27,738 bases of DNA from Zhenhengia yiwuensis. GTDB lineage: Bacteria; Bacillota; Clostridia; Lachnospirales; Cellulosilyticaceae. The notes beneath the pieces are model-generated. The model made no database searches. It had not been told where the DNA came from and saw only the letters and a list, made by a program, of their open reading frames with translations. The stretch spans positions 1 to 27,738 of the forward strand of contig NZ_JACRSY010000038.1 of assembly GCF_014384995.1 (NCBI RefSeq), given 5' to 3'. Position 1 is the stretch's first letter. Each line of letters starts with the position of its first letter. Both the position numbers and the translations under genes were made by a program. Shown piece after piece: positions 8,867 through 16,688 of the stretch.

Positions 8867-8870
8867 ATTA

Positions 8871-9593
8871 TCAGCTCCTTGCTTTCCATCCGTCAATTTC
8901 GCTACGTTCTATAGCACCAAATAAGTGGCTTGATAAAGATGGAATTTCTTTTTCTAACTTATAAATAAGCTGCTTTGTTGTCTCACGTCTTGTTACACCA
9001 TCTGCAGGACAAGGGCTTTTCACAACTGGAAGGCCTTCTTTTTTTGCAAAATATTTAATATCTTTTTCAGGCACATAAATAAGGGGCCTAATAATAGTAA
9101 GTTCTGCGCGCTCTAAATAAGTAACAGGACTCATGGTATGAATGCGCCCTTCATAGAATAGGGACATAAGGAGTGTTTCATTAATATCATCTTGGTTATG
9201 TCCAAGCGCAATTTTATTACAGCCAAGCTCTTTAGCTTTATCATTTAAGGCTCCCTTACGCATTTTAGAACATAATGAGCAAGGATTAGATTCCTTACGC
9301 TCATCAAATACAATTTTTCCAATTTCTGTTTCATATACCGTATAACGTACCCCTAGTTTTTCACAAAAAGCAATAACACCTGAAAGATCAAAGTTATCGA
9401 AGCCTAACGAAACTGTAATAGCTTCGAGCTCAAATTTCTTAGGATAGAAGTATTGTAAATGTCTTAAGGCAAGAAGAAGTGCTAGGCTATCCTTACCTGC
9501 TGAAATACCTACCGCGATACGGTCACCTTCTTCAATCATATGATAATCTTGTATCGCACGTCTGGCGTAGCTAAGCAAATGTTGAATTTTCAT
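8871..9593 (-). CDS. ttcA: TtcA-family tRNA 2-thiocytidine synthetase (PP-loop ATPase)
   Basis: This 240-residue PP-loop enzyme is expected to adenylate C32 of certain tRNAs and insert sulfur. The nucleotide-binding loop is SAGKDS (31-36), with Ala replacing the usual second Gly of SGGKDS. The family's three iron-sulfur cysteines are Cys105 and Cys108 (CSLC) and Cys195 (SPCPAD). GHNQDD at about 131-136 is the conserved PP-family motif. The ribosome site GGAGG lies 9 nt before the start. It is the first gene of a two-gene unit with the tyrosine recombinase, whose start codon lies 4 nt beyond its stop. Related PP-loop enzymes act on other tRNA positions, so the exact nucleotide is inferred from family. 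Confidence 0.85.
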   Translation of the reverse strand: MKIQHLLSYARRAIQDYHMIEEGDRIAVGISAGKDSLALLLALRHLQYFYPKKFELEAITVSLGFDNFDLSGVIAFCEKLGVRYTVYETEIGKIVFDERKESNPCSLCSKMRKGALNDKAKELGCNKIALGHNQDDINETLLMSLFYEGRIHTMSPVTYLERAELTIIRPLIYVPEKDIKYFAKKEGLPVVKSPCPADGVTRRETTKQLIYKLEKEIPSLSSHLFGAIERSEIDGWKARS

Positions 9594-9680
9594 TTATAAG
9601 TCCTCCATAGTTTAGGGTAATCCCTTATTCTAGCTCATTTTATTATAAAGGTATTACCTTTGAGATAAAAGCAAAACTCA

Positions 9681-9800
9681 AAAATCCGAACATTTATTTT
9701 TGAGCACAAATTATATTGACGGGTATTTTTGATACTTATCCGAACTATGGACAAAAATGTATTATTTATTTTTTGTTAAAGTTCGATAAAATTTTATAAT
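9681..9800 (+). promoter_or_regulatory. adenine deaminase promoter with three purine-box-like sites
   Basis: The promoter TTGTTA (9773-9778) - 16 nt - TATAAT (9795-9800) is strong. Three sequences resemble the Firmicute PurR box (core CCGAAC or its reverse): AAAATCCGAACATT (9681-9694), ACTTATCCGAACTAT (9734-9747), and the reversed GTTCGAT (9781-9787), which sits inside the promoter spacer. That arrangement suggests purine-responsive control by a PurR-like protein. The box assignment is by eye and the regulator gene is not in the window. Confidence 0.5.
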
Positions 9801-9851
9801 AAGGTTATATCTTGATTTTTCTTCAAGTATACTCTTAGTATAAAGAATGTC

Positions 9852-9895
9852 TATTAAACTTTCTACTTTTAGGGCATAAAGTAGAAAGTTTAATA
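9852..9895 (+). promoter_or_regulatory. Perfect 18-bp hairpin in the adenine deaminase leader
   Basis: TATTAAACTTTCTACTTT (9852-9869) pairs without mismatch with 9878-9895 around the 8-nt loop TAGGGCAT. It lies about 45 nt after the predicted start site and 82 nt before the start codon. No run of T follows, so it is not a simple terminator. I do not see the conserved core of a purine riboswitch. It could protect the mRNA or bind a protein. Confidence 0.6.
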
Positions 9896-9977
9896 AAATA
9901 CGAAATTTAGATGACAACGTGGATGCTTTCTGATAAGATAGTCCTTAAAAAATAAAAGATGGTAAAGGAGACAGCCT

Positions 9978-11687
9978 ATGAAACATTATTTAGATGTATG
10001 TCGTAAACTAGAAAAAGCAGACCAAGTATTAAAAAACGGACGTATCATCAACGTCTTTACAAAAGAGATCATAGAAGGCGACCTAGCCATTTGTAATGAT
10101 AAAATTATTGGTATTGGACATTATGAAGGGAAAGAAGAAATAGACCTTGAAGGAAAATATGTGGTGCCAGGCTTTATCGATAGTCATCTTCATATTGAAT
10201 CAAGCATGATTTCACCTTCAGAGTTTGCTCATGCTGTATTACCTTTTGGTACAACAACTCTTATTGCGGATCCTCATGAAATTGCCAATGTAAGTGGCCT
10301 TGATGGTATCGACTATATGCTTAAGGAAAGTGAGCAGGCACCCCTTTCTATCTACTATATGCTTCCATCTTGTGTACCTGCTACACCAATGGAAAGTAGC
10401 GGTGCTATTTTAGATGCTGCTAAAATGGAGAATTACATTAACCATCCACGTATATTGGGTGTGGGTGAGATGATGAACTATCCTGGGGTGCTTTTTGGAG
10501 ATGAATCTGTTTTAGCTAAAATTAAAGTAGCTGGAGATAAAATTGTAGATGGCCATGCCCCTCATGTTAAGGGAGATGACCTTGTAGCTTATGCTTTCTC
10601 AGGTATCCATACAGATCATGAATGTAGTGAGATTGAAGAGGTTATAGAACGTCTTAGACTCGGTATGGTTGTTCAAATTAGAAAAGGTACAGCTGCTAAC
10701 AATTTAAATGATATTGTCAGTGAGCTTGTCAAAACTCATTTACCACTTACAAACTGTGTATTCTGTACAGATGATAAACACTTAGAACATATCTTTGAAG
10801 ATGGCCATATTAATAGCAATATCCGTGAAAGTATTAGCTTAGGAATTGACCCAATTGAAGCCATCTGTATGGCTACCTTATATCCTGCACGTGTTTATAG
10901 CTTACGTCATAAAGGTGCCTTAGCGCCAGGGTATGACGCAGACCTTGTTATCCTAGATAATCTTGAAACAGTAGCAGTAAACCGTGTTATGACTAAGGGA
11001 AAATGGTATGAGCAAGAACCATCTACTACTGCAAAACGTTACGACGCCTATACAACAGTTCAAAACACAGTACATTGTGACCCAATTTCTGAAGAAGATT
11101 TAATCATTCTATTGTCACAATCTAAAGCACACGTCATTGGGCTTATTGACGGACAGATTATTACTAAGAAACTTGTAGAAGAAGTGCCAGTGGAAAACGG
11201 TTACTTTAAAGCCAATGAAACTTATTCTAAAATTGCTGTAATTGAGCGTCATCACAATACAGGGAATAAAGCTGTTGCCATTCTTAAAAACTTCTCTATT
11301 AAAAATGGTGCTATTGCACAAACTATTGCACATGACTCTCATAACATCGTATGTGTGGGGGATAATGATGCAGATATGGTACTGGCAGTCAATACTTTAA
11401 TTGAAAAACAAGGTGGAATCGTCCTTGTATCAGAAGGAAAAGTGCTTGATCATCTGAACTTACCAATTGCAGGTCTAATTAGTACATTAAGTGCCAAACA
11501 AGTTACTCATAAACTTAAAGAAATGCTAGATGCCGCTAAGGCTTTAGGCATCAATCCACATGCTGACCCATTCCTGACTTTAGCCTTCTTAGCATTACCT
11601 GTTATTCCAGAAATTAAAATTACAGATAAAGGACTCTTTGATGTAGGTGCTTTTAAGCATATTCCAGTTGAATTTATTTCTGAATAA
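9978..11687 (+). CDS. ade: Adenine deaminase
   Basis: This enzyme converts adenine to hypoxanthine and ammonia in purine salvage and belongs to the metal-dependent amidohydrolases. Its 569 residues match the usual size (about 570-580). The N-terminal part carries the metal-binding HLHIESSM motif, then FGTTTLIADPHEIANVSG, GVGEMMNYPG and DGHAPHVKGDDL, all typical of AdeC. TDDKHLEHI supplies the later acidic residue. The C-terminal adenine-deaminase domain includes VGDNDADM and DPFLTLAFLALP. AAAGGAG lies 8 nt upstream of the ATG. It has its own promoter with purine-box-like sites and its own terminator, so it is probably a single-gene unit tied to purine supply. Confidence 0.96.
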   Translation: MKHYLDVCRKLEKADQVLKNGRIINVFTKEIIEGDLAICNDKIIGIGHYEGKEEIDLEGKYVVPGFIDSHLHIESSMISPSEFAHAVLPFGTTTLIADPHEIANVSGLDGIDYMLKESEQAPLSIYYMLPSCVPATPMESSGAILDAAKMENYINHPRILGVGEMMNYPGVLFGDESVLAKIKVAGDKIVDGHAPHVKGDDLVAYAFSGIHTDHECSEIEEVIERLRLGMVVQIRKGTAANNLNDIVSELVKTHLPLTNCVFCTDDKHLEHIFEDGHINSNIRESISLGIDPIEAICMATLYPARVYSLRHKGALAPGYDADLVILDNLETVAVNRVMTKGKWYEQEPSTTAKRYDAYTTVQNTVHCDPISEEDLIILLSQSKAHVIGLIDGQIITKKLVEEVPVENGYFKANETYSKIAVIERHHNTGNKAVAILKNFSIKNGAIAQTIAHDSHNIVCVGDNDADMVLAVNTLIEKQGGIVLVSEGKVLDHLNLPIAGLISTLSAKQVTHKLKEMLDAAKALGINPHADPFLTLAFLALPVIPEIKITDKGLFDVGAFKHIPVEFISE

Positions 11688-11729
11688 TCCTATTTCTAAT
11701 AAAATTCATCAACAAATAGGTATAAATAC

Positions 11730-11769
11730 ACACTTACCATTTACACTAAAGGTAAGTGTTTTTATTTTT
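11730..11769 (+). terminator. Rho-independent terminator after adenine deaminase
   Basis: ACACTTACC (11730-11738) pairs perfectly with GGTAAGTGT (11751-11759) around a 12-nt loop and is followed by a T-rich run. It lies just upstream of the next ribosome site, so it may also attenuate read-through into the YitT gene. Confidence 0.85.
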
Positions 11770-11788
11770 CTTTTTAAAGGAGGGCATT

Positions 11789-12670
11789 ATGAAAAAATCC
11801 TATTTTTCTAATCCTTATTTACAAATTCTATTAGGTACCATTTTAATTGCCTTGAGCATTAACTGGTTTTTTGCACCTAACGGACTGGTAACTGGCGGTA
11901 TTGCCGGAATTGGTATCATCTTGCAAACTGTGTCTACTGAATTCTTAGGTTTTACAATTCCTGTATGGGTTACTAATATTGTTTTGAACATCCCTTTATT
12001 TGCTATAAGTATTAAACAAAGAGGCTTTAACTTTGCCAAAAGGTCTGCGTTAGCTGTTACTGGTGTATCTGTGATGTTAAGTATTGTAGAGCATATTCCT
12101 AATCCTTTCTGGGTAGGTGATGACCTTTTGGTGTGCTGTATCTTTGGCGGTGCACTTTCTGGACTTGGAATAGGTACAGTGCTACGTAATTTAGCCAGTA
12201 CAGGTGGTACAGATATGCTCGCCTCCATTATCCGCTTTAATCATCCACGCTTTCCTATTGCCAAGCTCATGCTAGGTATTGATGGTCTTATTCTTTTAAC
12301 AGGTCTTTTTGTTTTTGGCGCTAATAAAGCTATGTATGCCATTGTTGCTGTATTCGTCAGTACCCGTGTTGTAAACAATGTACTAGCAGGTCTCCATTAT
12401 GCTAAAGCTGTTTTTATTATGTCTTCTTATAATGAACAAATTTCTAAAGCCATTATTGAAAAGCTCCCTCGTGGTGTAACAGGACTGAGTGCTCGTGGTA
12501 TGTATACTAAAGAATCTAAAGAAATGCTTTTTGCTGTTGTATCTCAGAAAGAAATTACTAAACTGCGTACCCTTATTCAAGAAATTGATGAAAAAGCCTT
12601 TGTGGTTATTGCTGATGTAAGAGAAGTACTTGGCCAAGGCTTTATTGAAGATTATAGTGCTATTATGTAG
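11789..12670 (+). CDS. YitT-family membrane protein (DUF161 + DUF2179)
   Basis: This 293-residue integral membrane protein has five or six hydrophobic helices in residues 1-200, including the family signature FFAPNGLVTGGIAGIG near residue 30 and LRNLASTGGTDM around 130. It ends in a soluble DUF2179 domain of about 80 residues (AVFIMSSYNEQISKAI...AFVVIADVREVLGQGF). I start at ATG 11789, which has AAAGGAGGG a few bases upstream; a GTG at 11756 lies inside the terminator stem and is rejected. The biochemical function of the family is not established. It is common in Firmicutes, often in several copies. Confidence 0.9.
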   Translation: MKKSYFSNPYLQILLGTILIALSINWFFAPNGLVTGGIAGIGIILQTVSTEFLGFTIPVWVTNIVLNIPLFAISIKQRGFNFAKRSALAVTGVSVMLSIVEHIPNPFWVGDDLLVCCIFGGALSGLGIGTVLRNLASTGGTDMLASIIRFNHPRFPIAKLMLGIDGLILLTGLFVFGANKAMYAIVAVFVSTRVVNNVLAGLHYAKAVFIMSSYNEQISKAIIEKLPRGVTGLSARGMYTKESKEMLFAVVSQKEITKLRTLIQEIDEKAFVVIADVREVLGQGFIEDYSAIM

Positions 12671-12681
12671 CTTTTTAAGTT

Positions 12682-12731
12682 AAATCCTTTGCACAGTGAG
12701 AACAATTCTGTTACTATTGTGTAAAGGATTT
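12682..12731 (+). terminator. Long hairpin after the YitT gene, terminator-like
   Basis: AAATCCTTTGCACA (12682-12695) pairs with 12718-12731 over 14 bp with a single G-T pair, and a small inner hairpin (AACA/TGTT) lies in the loop. Only a weak T-rich stretch follows. It ends 28 nt before the Nudix start, so it may act as a leaky terminator or a 5' UTR structure for that gene. Confidence 0.5.
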
Positions 12732-12759
12732 ATACAATTTAAAAATAGGAGAGATCTTT

Positions 12760-13365
12760 ATGCATACAAATGCCATTCGTAAACTTAAACCCCTAGCTCA
12801 GACTAGATTTTTAAACCTCTATGATGCTGAATATGAAAATAAAAAGGGTATGACTAAACACTGGATGATTGCTTCACGTAAAGACTATGATACTTTAAGT
12901 GCGCAATACTTCCATAAAGGTGAAGAAAAGACAGATGCCGTTGTCATTGCAGCTCTACATAAGGAAAGTGAGAAACTGGTTTTGATTAAACAATTCCGCT
13001 TACCACTTAACGATTATATTTATGAATTACCAGCTGGTCTTATTGACCCTAATGAAACACCAGAAACAACACTTGGTCGTGAACTTAAAGAAGAAACAGG
13101 CCTTGAGCTTGTATCTCTTGTAAAGGCTCAAGATAAACTCTATCTTTCTGCTGGTATGACAGATGAGTCTGTATGCCTCATGTACTGCATTTGTACAGGA
13201 GAAGTATCTATAGATTATCTAGAGGCTGATGAGGATATTGATCCTTTCCTTGTATCGAGAGAAGATGCCGAGAAGCTTTTACAAAGTGGTGAAAAACTAG
13301 ATATTAAGACTTATCTACTTTTACAAAGTTTTGTAAAGCTAGGTAGTGCTTTATTTACAGAATAA
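12760..13365 (+). CDS. Nudix hydrolase, ADP-ribose pyrophosphatase-like
   Basis: This 201-residue protein cleaves nucleoside diphosphate-X compounds; the closest style is ADP-ribose pyrophosphatase (NudF group). The full Nudix box G-x5-E-x7-REL-x-EE-x-GL runs from Gly93 to Leu115 and holds the metal-binding glutamates in RELKEE. The stretch IKQFRLPLNDYIYELPAGLID just before it is typical of ADP-ribose/GDP-mannose pyrophosphatases. AGGAGA lies 8 nt before the ATG. It stands between the YitT gene and the T-box promoter that begins 4 nt after its stop. Substrate choice within the family is inferred. Confidence 0.9.
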   Translation: MHTNAIRKLKPLAQTRFLNLYDAEYENKKGMTKHWMIASRKDYDTLSAQYFHKGEEKTDAVVIAALHKESEKLVLIKQFRLPLNDYIYELPAGLIDPNETPETTLGRELKEETGLELVSLVKAQDKLYLSAGMTDESVCLMYCICTGEVSIDYLEADEDIDPFLVSREDAEKLLQSGEKLDIKTYLLLQSFVKLGSALFTE

Positions 13366-13368
13366 AAC

Positions 13369-13397
13369 TTGACAAATAGATAAATACTTTATATACT
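13369..13397 (+). promoter_or_regulatory. Promoter of the argS T-box leader
   Basis: Perfect -35 TTGACA (13369-13374), 17-nt spacer and -10 TATACT (13392-13397). The expected start is near 13404, which puts the whole T-box in the transcript. Confidence 0.9.
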
Positions 13398-13403
13398 AAA
13401 CGA

Positions 13404-13651
13404 AATATTTCAAATTCTATGACGAGGAGAGTATCTTAATAAATGTATTCCCAGCGAGTAGGAACAGAGTGGAAGTCCTACACTACACATTAAGAGAAGA
13501 GGACCTTATCAGAAGCCTATCTGAACCTATTAAATAAGTAGGATATGCCGTTAACTGCGTTAAAGTTATGAGTGGGTCTTAAAATAAGACCAATTTGAGT
13601 GGTACCACGGAATGAATCCGTCTCTTATTTCATATAAGAGGCGGTTTTTTT
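13404..13651 (+). promoter_or_regulatory. T-box riboswitch leader of argS
   Basis: The leader senses uncharged tRNA. Stem I begins with GACGAGGAGAGTA, including the AGTA motif (13430-13433). Next to it TCTTAAT (13434-13440) pairs with ATTAAGA (13489-13495), closing the specifier region. An AGA triplet (arginine codon) at 13498-13500 is the likely specifier; one base along, GAG would be glutamate, so the exact register needs a model. The T-box sequence TGAGTGGTACCACGG is at 13596-13610. The terminator CCGTCTCTTAT / ATAAGAGGCGG (13618-13644) is followed by T7. Arginine starvation should allow read-through into argS. Confidence 0.93.
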
Positions 13652-13685
13652 ATACCCTAAAATCCCAATAGGAGGTTAATAAATT

Positions 13686-15443
13686 ATGAAAACATTATTA
13701 TCTATGCTTACAGAACTTGTAGGCAATACTTTTACATCGTGTGGCTATAACCATACGTATGGTCAGGTAACCCTATCTAATAGACCTGACCTTTGCCAAT
13801 TTCAGTGTAATGGGGCTTTAGCTGCTGCGAAAGCTTATAAGAAAAGCCCTATACTTATTGCAAAAGAAGTAGTAGAACATTTACAAAATCAATCTTACTT
13901 TGAAACAATCCAGTATATTGCTCCAGGCTTTATCAATATAACACTGCAGGATGATTATTTAGTAAGCTACTTAAATAATGTAGCTCTTAGCCCGCAATTT
14001 GGATGCACCCCTATAGAAAACCAAGAAACGGTTATTATTGATTACGGCGGTGCTAATATTGCTAAACCTCTTCATATAGGACATCTTAGAACAGCTATTA
14101 TTGGTGAAAGTCTTAAACGTATGTATCGTTTTTTAGGCTATAACGTATTAGGAGATGTCCATTTAGGTGACTGGGGACTTCAGATTGGACTTATTATTGC
14201 AGAAGTAAAAAAGCGTCACCCAGAACTTCCTTATTTTGATGCATCGTATAAAGCGGATTATCCTAATGAGGCTCCTTTTACAATTTCAGAATTAGAAGAA
14301 ATTTATCCTGTGGCAAGTAGCTATGCGAAAGAACATCCTGAATTTATGTCTGAGGCAAAAAATATCACTTTTTTATTCCAACAGAACCATCCTGGCTACA
14401 AAGCTTTATGGCAGCAAATCTTAAAGGTTTCTATAGATGACCTGAAGAAAAACTACACAGCTTTAAACGTACACTTTGATTTATGGAAAAAGGAAAGTGA
14501 TGCTCAGCCTTATATTCCTAAAATGATTGAAAATCTTAAAGAACTTGGGCTAGCCTATGAAAATGATGGCGCTGTAGTTGTAGATATTAAGGAAGATGCC
14601 GATACACGTGAAATGCCACCTTGTATTTTAGTGAAATCTGATGGTGCAACTTTATATAGTACAACCGATTTAGCGACTTTGATCGAGAGAAAACAGCTCT
14701 TTAACCCAAATGAAGTTATCTATATTGTGGATAAAAGACAATCCTTACATTTTGAACAAGTCTTCCGTACAGCTCGAAAAGCTGAACTTATTCCCCCTAC
14801 AACAAAACTTACCTTCCTAGGTTTTGGTACAATGAATGGTACAGATGGTAAACCTTTTAAGACAAGAAATGGTGGAGTAATGAGATTAGAGCAACTAATT
14901 GAAGAAGTTCATACAAAAGTTTATGCCAAGGTTGCTCAGAATAAAGCTATCTCAAAAGAAGAAGCCCTTATAATCTCTAAACAAATTGGTCTTGCTGCCT
15001 TAAAATATGGAGATTTATCCAATCAAATTTCAAAAGACTATGTCTTTGATTTAGAACGTTTCACTTCATTTGAAGGTAATACAGGACCTTACCTTCTTTA
15101 TACTGCAGTACGTATGAGTGCTCTATTAGAAAAAGCCTCTCTAGTAGATGTCCGAAGTAAGATAGATGCTCCAAGTAGTGAAATGGAACGTGCACTGATG
15201 CTTAAACTTGCTTTATTTAATGAACTCGTTCCTGAAAGTATTATGCAATATAGCCCACATAAACTTTGTCAGTATCTTTATGAGCTTTGTAACTTATTTA
15301 ATCGTTTCTACCATGAACATAAAATACTTACAGAATCCAACATTTCCAAACAACAATCTTGGCTTAAACTTACTGCACTTTGTAAGGAAATGCTTGTAAC
15401 AGGCTTAGACCTTCTTGGTATAGAAGTTCCTCATAAAATGTAA
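13686..15443 (+). CDS. argS: Arginyl-tRNA synthetase
   Basis: This class I synthetase charges tRNA-Arg. It has 585 residues, somewhat longer than the typical ~550-560. The N-terminal Add-1 domain (about 1-105) leads into NIAKPLHIGHLRTAIIGESL, with HIGH at 130-133, and GDVHLGDWGLQIG. The KMSKS position is replaced by GKPFKTRNGG (Lys389, Lys392), the usual degenerate form in ArgRS. The C-terminal DALR anticodon-binding domain is recognisable in FEGNTGPYLLYTAVRMSALL and CQYLYELCNLFNRFYHEHKIL. AGGAGG lies 9 nt before the ATG. Expression is controlled by the T-box directly upstream. A short hairpin (TACCTAT 15450-15456 / ATAGGTA 15479-15485) follows the stop. Confidence 0.97.
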   Translation: MKTLLSMLTELVGNTFTSCGYNHTYGQVTLSNRPDLCQFQCNGALAAAKAYKKSPILIAKEVVEHLQNQSYFETIQYIAPGFINITLQDDYLVSYLNNVALSPQFGCTPIENQETVIIDYGGANIAKPLHIGHLRTAIIGESLKRMYRFLGYNVLGDVHLGDWGLQIGLIIAEVKKRHPELPYFDASYKADYPNEAPFTISELEEIYPVASSYAKEHPEFMSEAKNITFLFQQNHPGYKALWQQILKVSIDDLKKNYTALNVHFDLWKKESDAQPYIPKMIENLKELGLAYENDGAVVVDIKEDADTREMPPCILVKSDGATLYSTTDLATLIERKQLFNPNEVIYIVDKRQSLHFEQVFRTARKAELIPPTTKLTFLGFGTMNGTDGKPFKTRNGGVMRLEQLIEEVHTKVYAKVAQNKAISKEEALIISKQIGLAALKYGDLSNQISKDYVFDLERFTSFEGNTGPYLLYTAVRMSALLEKASLVDVRSKIDAPSSEMERALMLKLALFNELVPESIMQYSPHKLCQYLYELCNLFNRFYHEHKILTESNISKQQSWLKLTALCKEMLVTGLDLLGIEVPHKM

Positions 15444-15633
15444 TAAATGTACCTATTAAAATTTCAATGCTATTTTATATAGGTATTAAAGATATAGTAT
15501 TTGTTTTATTTAAAATAATAAAGTAGAACATGGTGCCTGTAAAGTCATTACTAACTTAGATGAATGAAAATTCTAAATATTTACACCAGTACCTTATAGC
15601 AAATAAACAATGATTGCTTAGGAGGATAATAAA

Positions 15634-16161
15634 ATGTATCGTAACATTGAAGCTTTATTTATTGACAGAGATGGAACCATAGGTGGAGATGCTTCTGTAA
15701 CCTATCCAGGAGCATTTAAACTCTATCCTTTTGCCAAAGAGGCACTTGAACTTGCTAAGAGATATAATATACCTCTTTTTGCCTTCTCTAATCAACCAGG
15801 CATTTCAAAAGGAGAATGTACACTGCAGGCTTTTGAAGACGAACTATTAAGCTTTGGATTTAGAGAAGTATATATCTGTCCACATAGCCATACTGAAAAT
15901 TGTTCTTGCCACAAGCCTAGTCCAGAAATGTTATTAACAGCCTCTCAGACCTATCAATTGAATAGAAAAAATTGCGTCGTAATAGGAGATAGATGGAGCG
16001 ATATGTTAGCAGCCTCTCAAGCTGGTATGCAGGCTATTTTGGTTAAAACAGGGGCAGGAGAAGAAGCTTTAGGAAAATATCGTCATAAATGGATTGACTT
16101 TGAACCTATGTATACTGCTAAAAACCTATTAGACGCAATGAATTGGTTATTAAATAAATAA
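15634..16161 (+). CDS. HAD-IIIA phosphatase, GmhB/HisB-N-like
   Basis: This 175-residue HAD-superfamily hydrolase has the motif I aspartates Asp11 and Asp13 (FIDRDGT), motif II Ser52 in FSNQPGIS, Lys94 (CHKPSPEM) as motif III, and Asp119/Asp123 in GDRWSDM as motif IV. The zinc-binding loop CPHSHTENCSC (Cys82, His84, Cys90, Cys92) is the mark of the D,D-heptose-bisphosphate/histidinol-phosphate phosphatase group. No heptose or histidine genes are nearby, so the substrate is open. AGGAGG sits 8 nt before the start. It lies alone between two T-box-controlled synthetase genes. The 190 nt before it hold only weak hairpins and no firm promoter. Confidence 0.88.
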   Translation: MYRNIEALFIDRDGTIGGDASVTYPGAFKLYPFAKEALELAKRYNIPLFAFSNQPGISKGECTLQAFEDELLSFGFREVYICPHSHTENCSCHKPSPEMLLTASQTYQLNRKNCVVIGDRWSDMLAASQAGMQAILVKTGAGEEALGKYRHKWIDFEPMYTAKNLLDAMNWLLNK

Positions 16162-16319
16162 CATAAGAACCCACCTATAAAATCATGTATCTAATTCTCG
16201 CACTATTTGGGCAGCTATAGACTACTCATTAATAATTCACCCTTCAACTCATAATATTAAATGAAATATACGAACTGATTAGTGTGTAAATTTACCAAAA
16301 ACTATTATTCATGATATTA

Positions 16320-16348
16320 TTGACAATATTTAATATTAAATGTACAAT
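16320..16348 (+). promoter_or_regulatory. Promoter of the valS T-box leader
   Basis: Perfect -35 TTGACA (16320-16325), 17-nt spacer and -10 TACAAT (16343-16348). The expected start is near 16355. The 150 nt between the phosphatase stop and this promoter show nothing I can name. Confidence 0.88.
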
Positions 16349-16354
16349 TAATAA

Positions 16355-16656
16355 AAATATAAGACAAAGCATTGACGAGGAGGAGTACATACTCATTGGA
16401 TTAGCAGAGAGAAGATGGATGGTGAAAATCTTCATGAAGAGAGTATGGAAGTAGCCTTTGAGCTGTGAAATGAAAAGGGATTCCCCAGAGTAGACTTCAC
16501 CGGAAATTTCCACCGTTAAAAGGAAAGCAGTATCGGATTTATAACTACACATCCCGCACTGTTCGAGAGCAGATGATTTTCATCTGAATTTAGGTGGTAC
16601 CACGGACATAAAGAGTTCGCCCTAAGCATATTTGACATATGCTTAGGGCGTTTTTT
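16355..16656 (+). promoter_or_regulatory. T-box riboswitch leader of valS
   Basis: Stem I starts with GACGAGGAGGAGTA (AGTA at 16384-16387). CATACTC (16388-16394) pairs perfectly with GAGTATG (16441-16447). The specifier loop then reads GAA-GTA-GCC, placing the valine codon GTA at 16451-16453. The T-box sequence AGGTGGTACCACGG is at 16592-16605. The terminator is a perfect 14-bp stem, CGCCCTAAGCATAT (16618-16631) with 16637-16650, followed by T6. Uncharged tRNA-Val should switch on the synthetase gene 33 nt beyond. Confidence 0.95.
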
Positions 16657-16688
16657 GTTTTATATTTTATAATCTAAAGGAGGATGAA

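Noticed and set aside
7805..8896. Integrase marking a prophage or genomic island
   Set aside because: No phage, plasmid or att-like repeats are nearby and the recombinase is in a unit with ttcA; it looks chromosomal.
9801..9977. Purine riboswitch before adenine deaminase
   Set aside because: The conserved three-way-junction core with its TATA and loop-loop motifs is not present; only the 18-bp hairpin is.
11756..11788. GTG start for the YitT protein
   Set aside because: It lies in the terminator stem and before the AAAGGAGGG site; ATG 11789 is clearly better.
16167..16184. Third copy of the 19.2/19.8 kb repeat, from a similar AACCCACCTATAAAA string
   Set aside because: Only about 15 nt resemble the left stem arm of copy B; the rest of the element does not follow.
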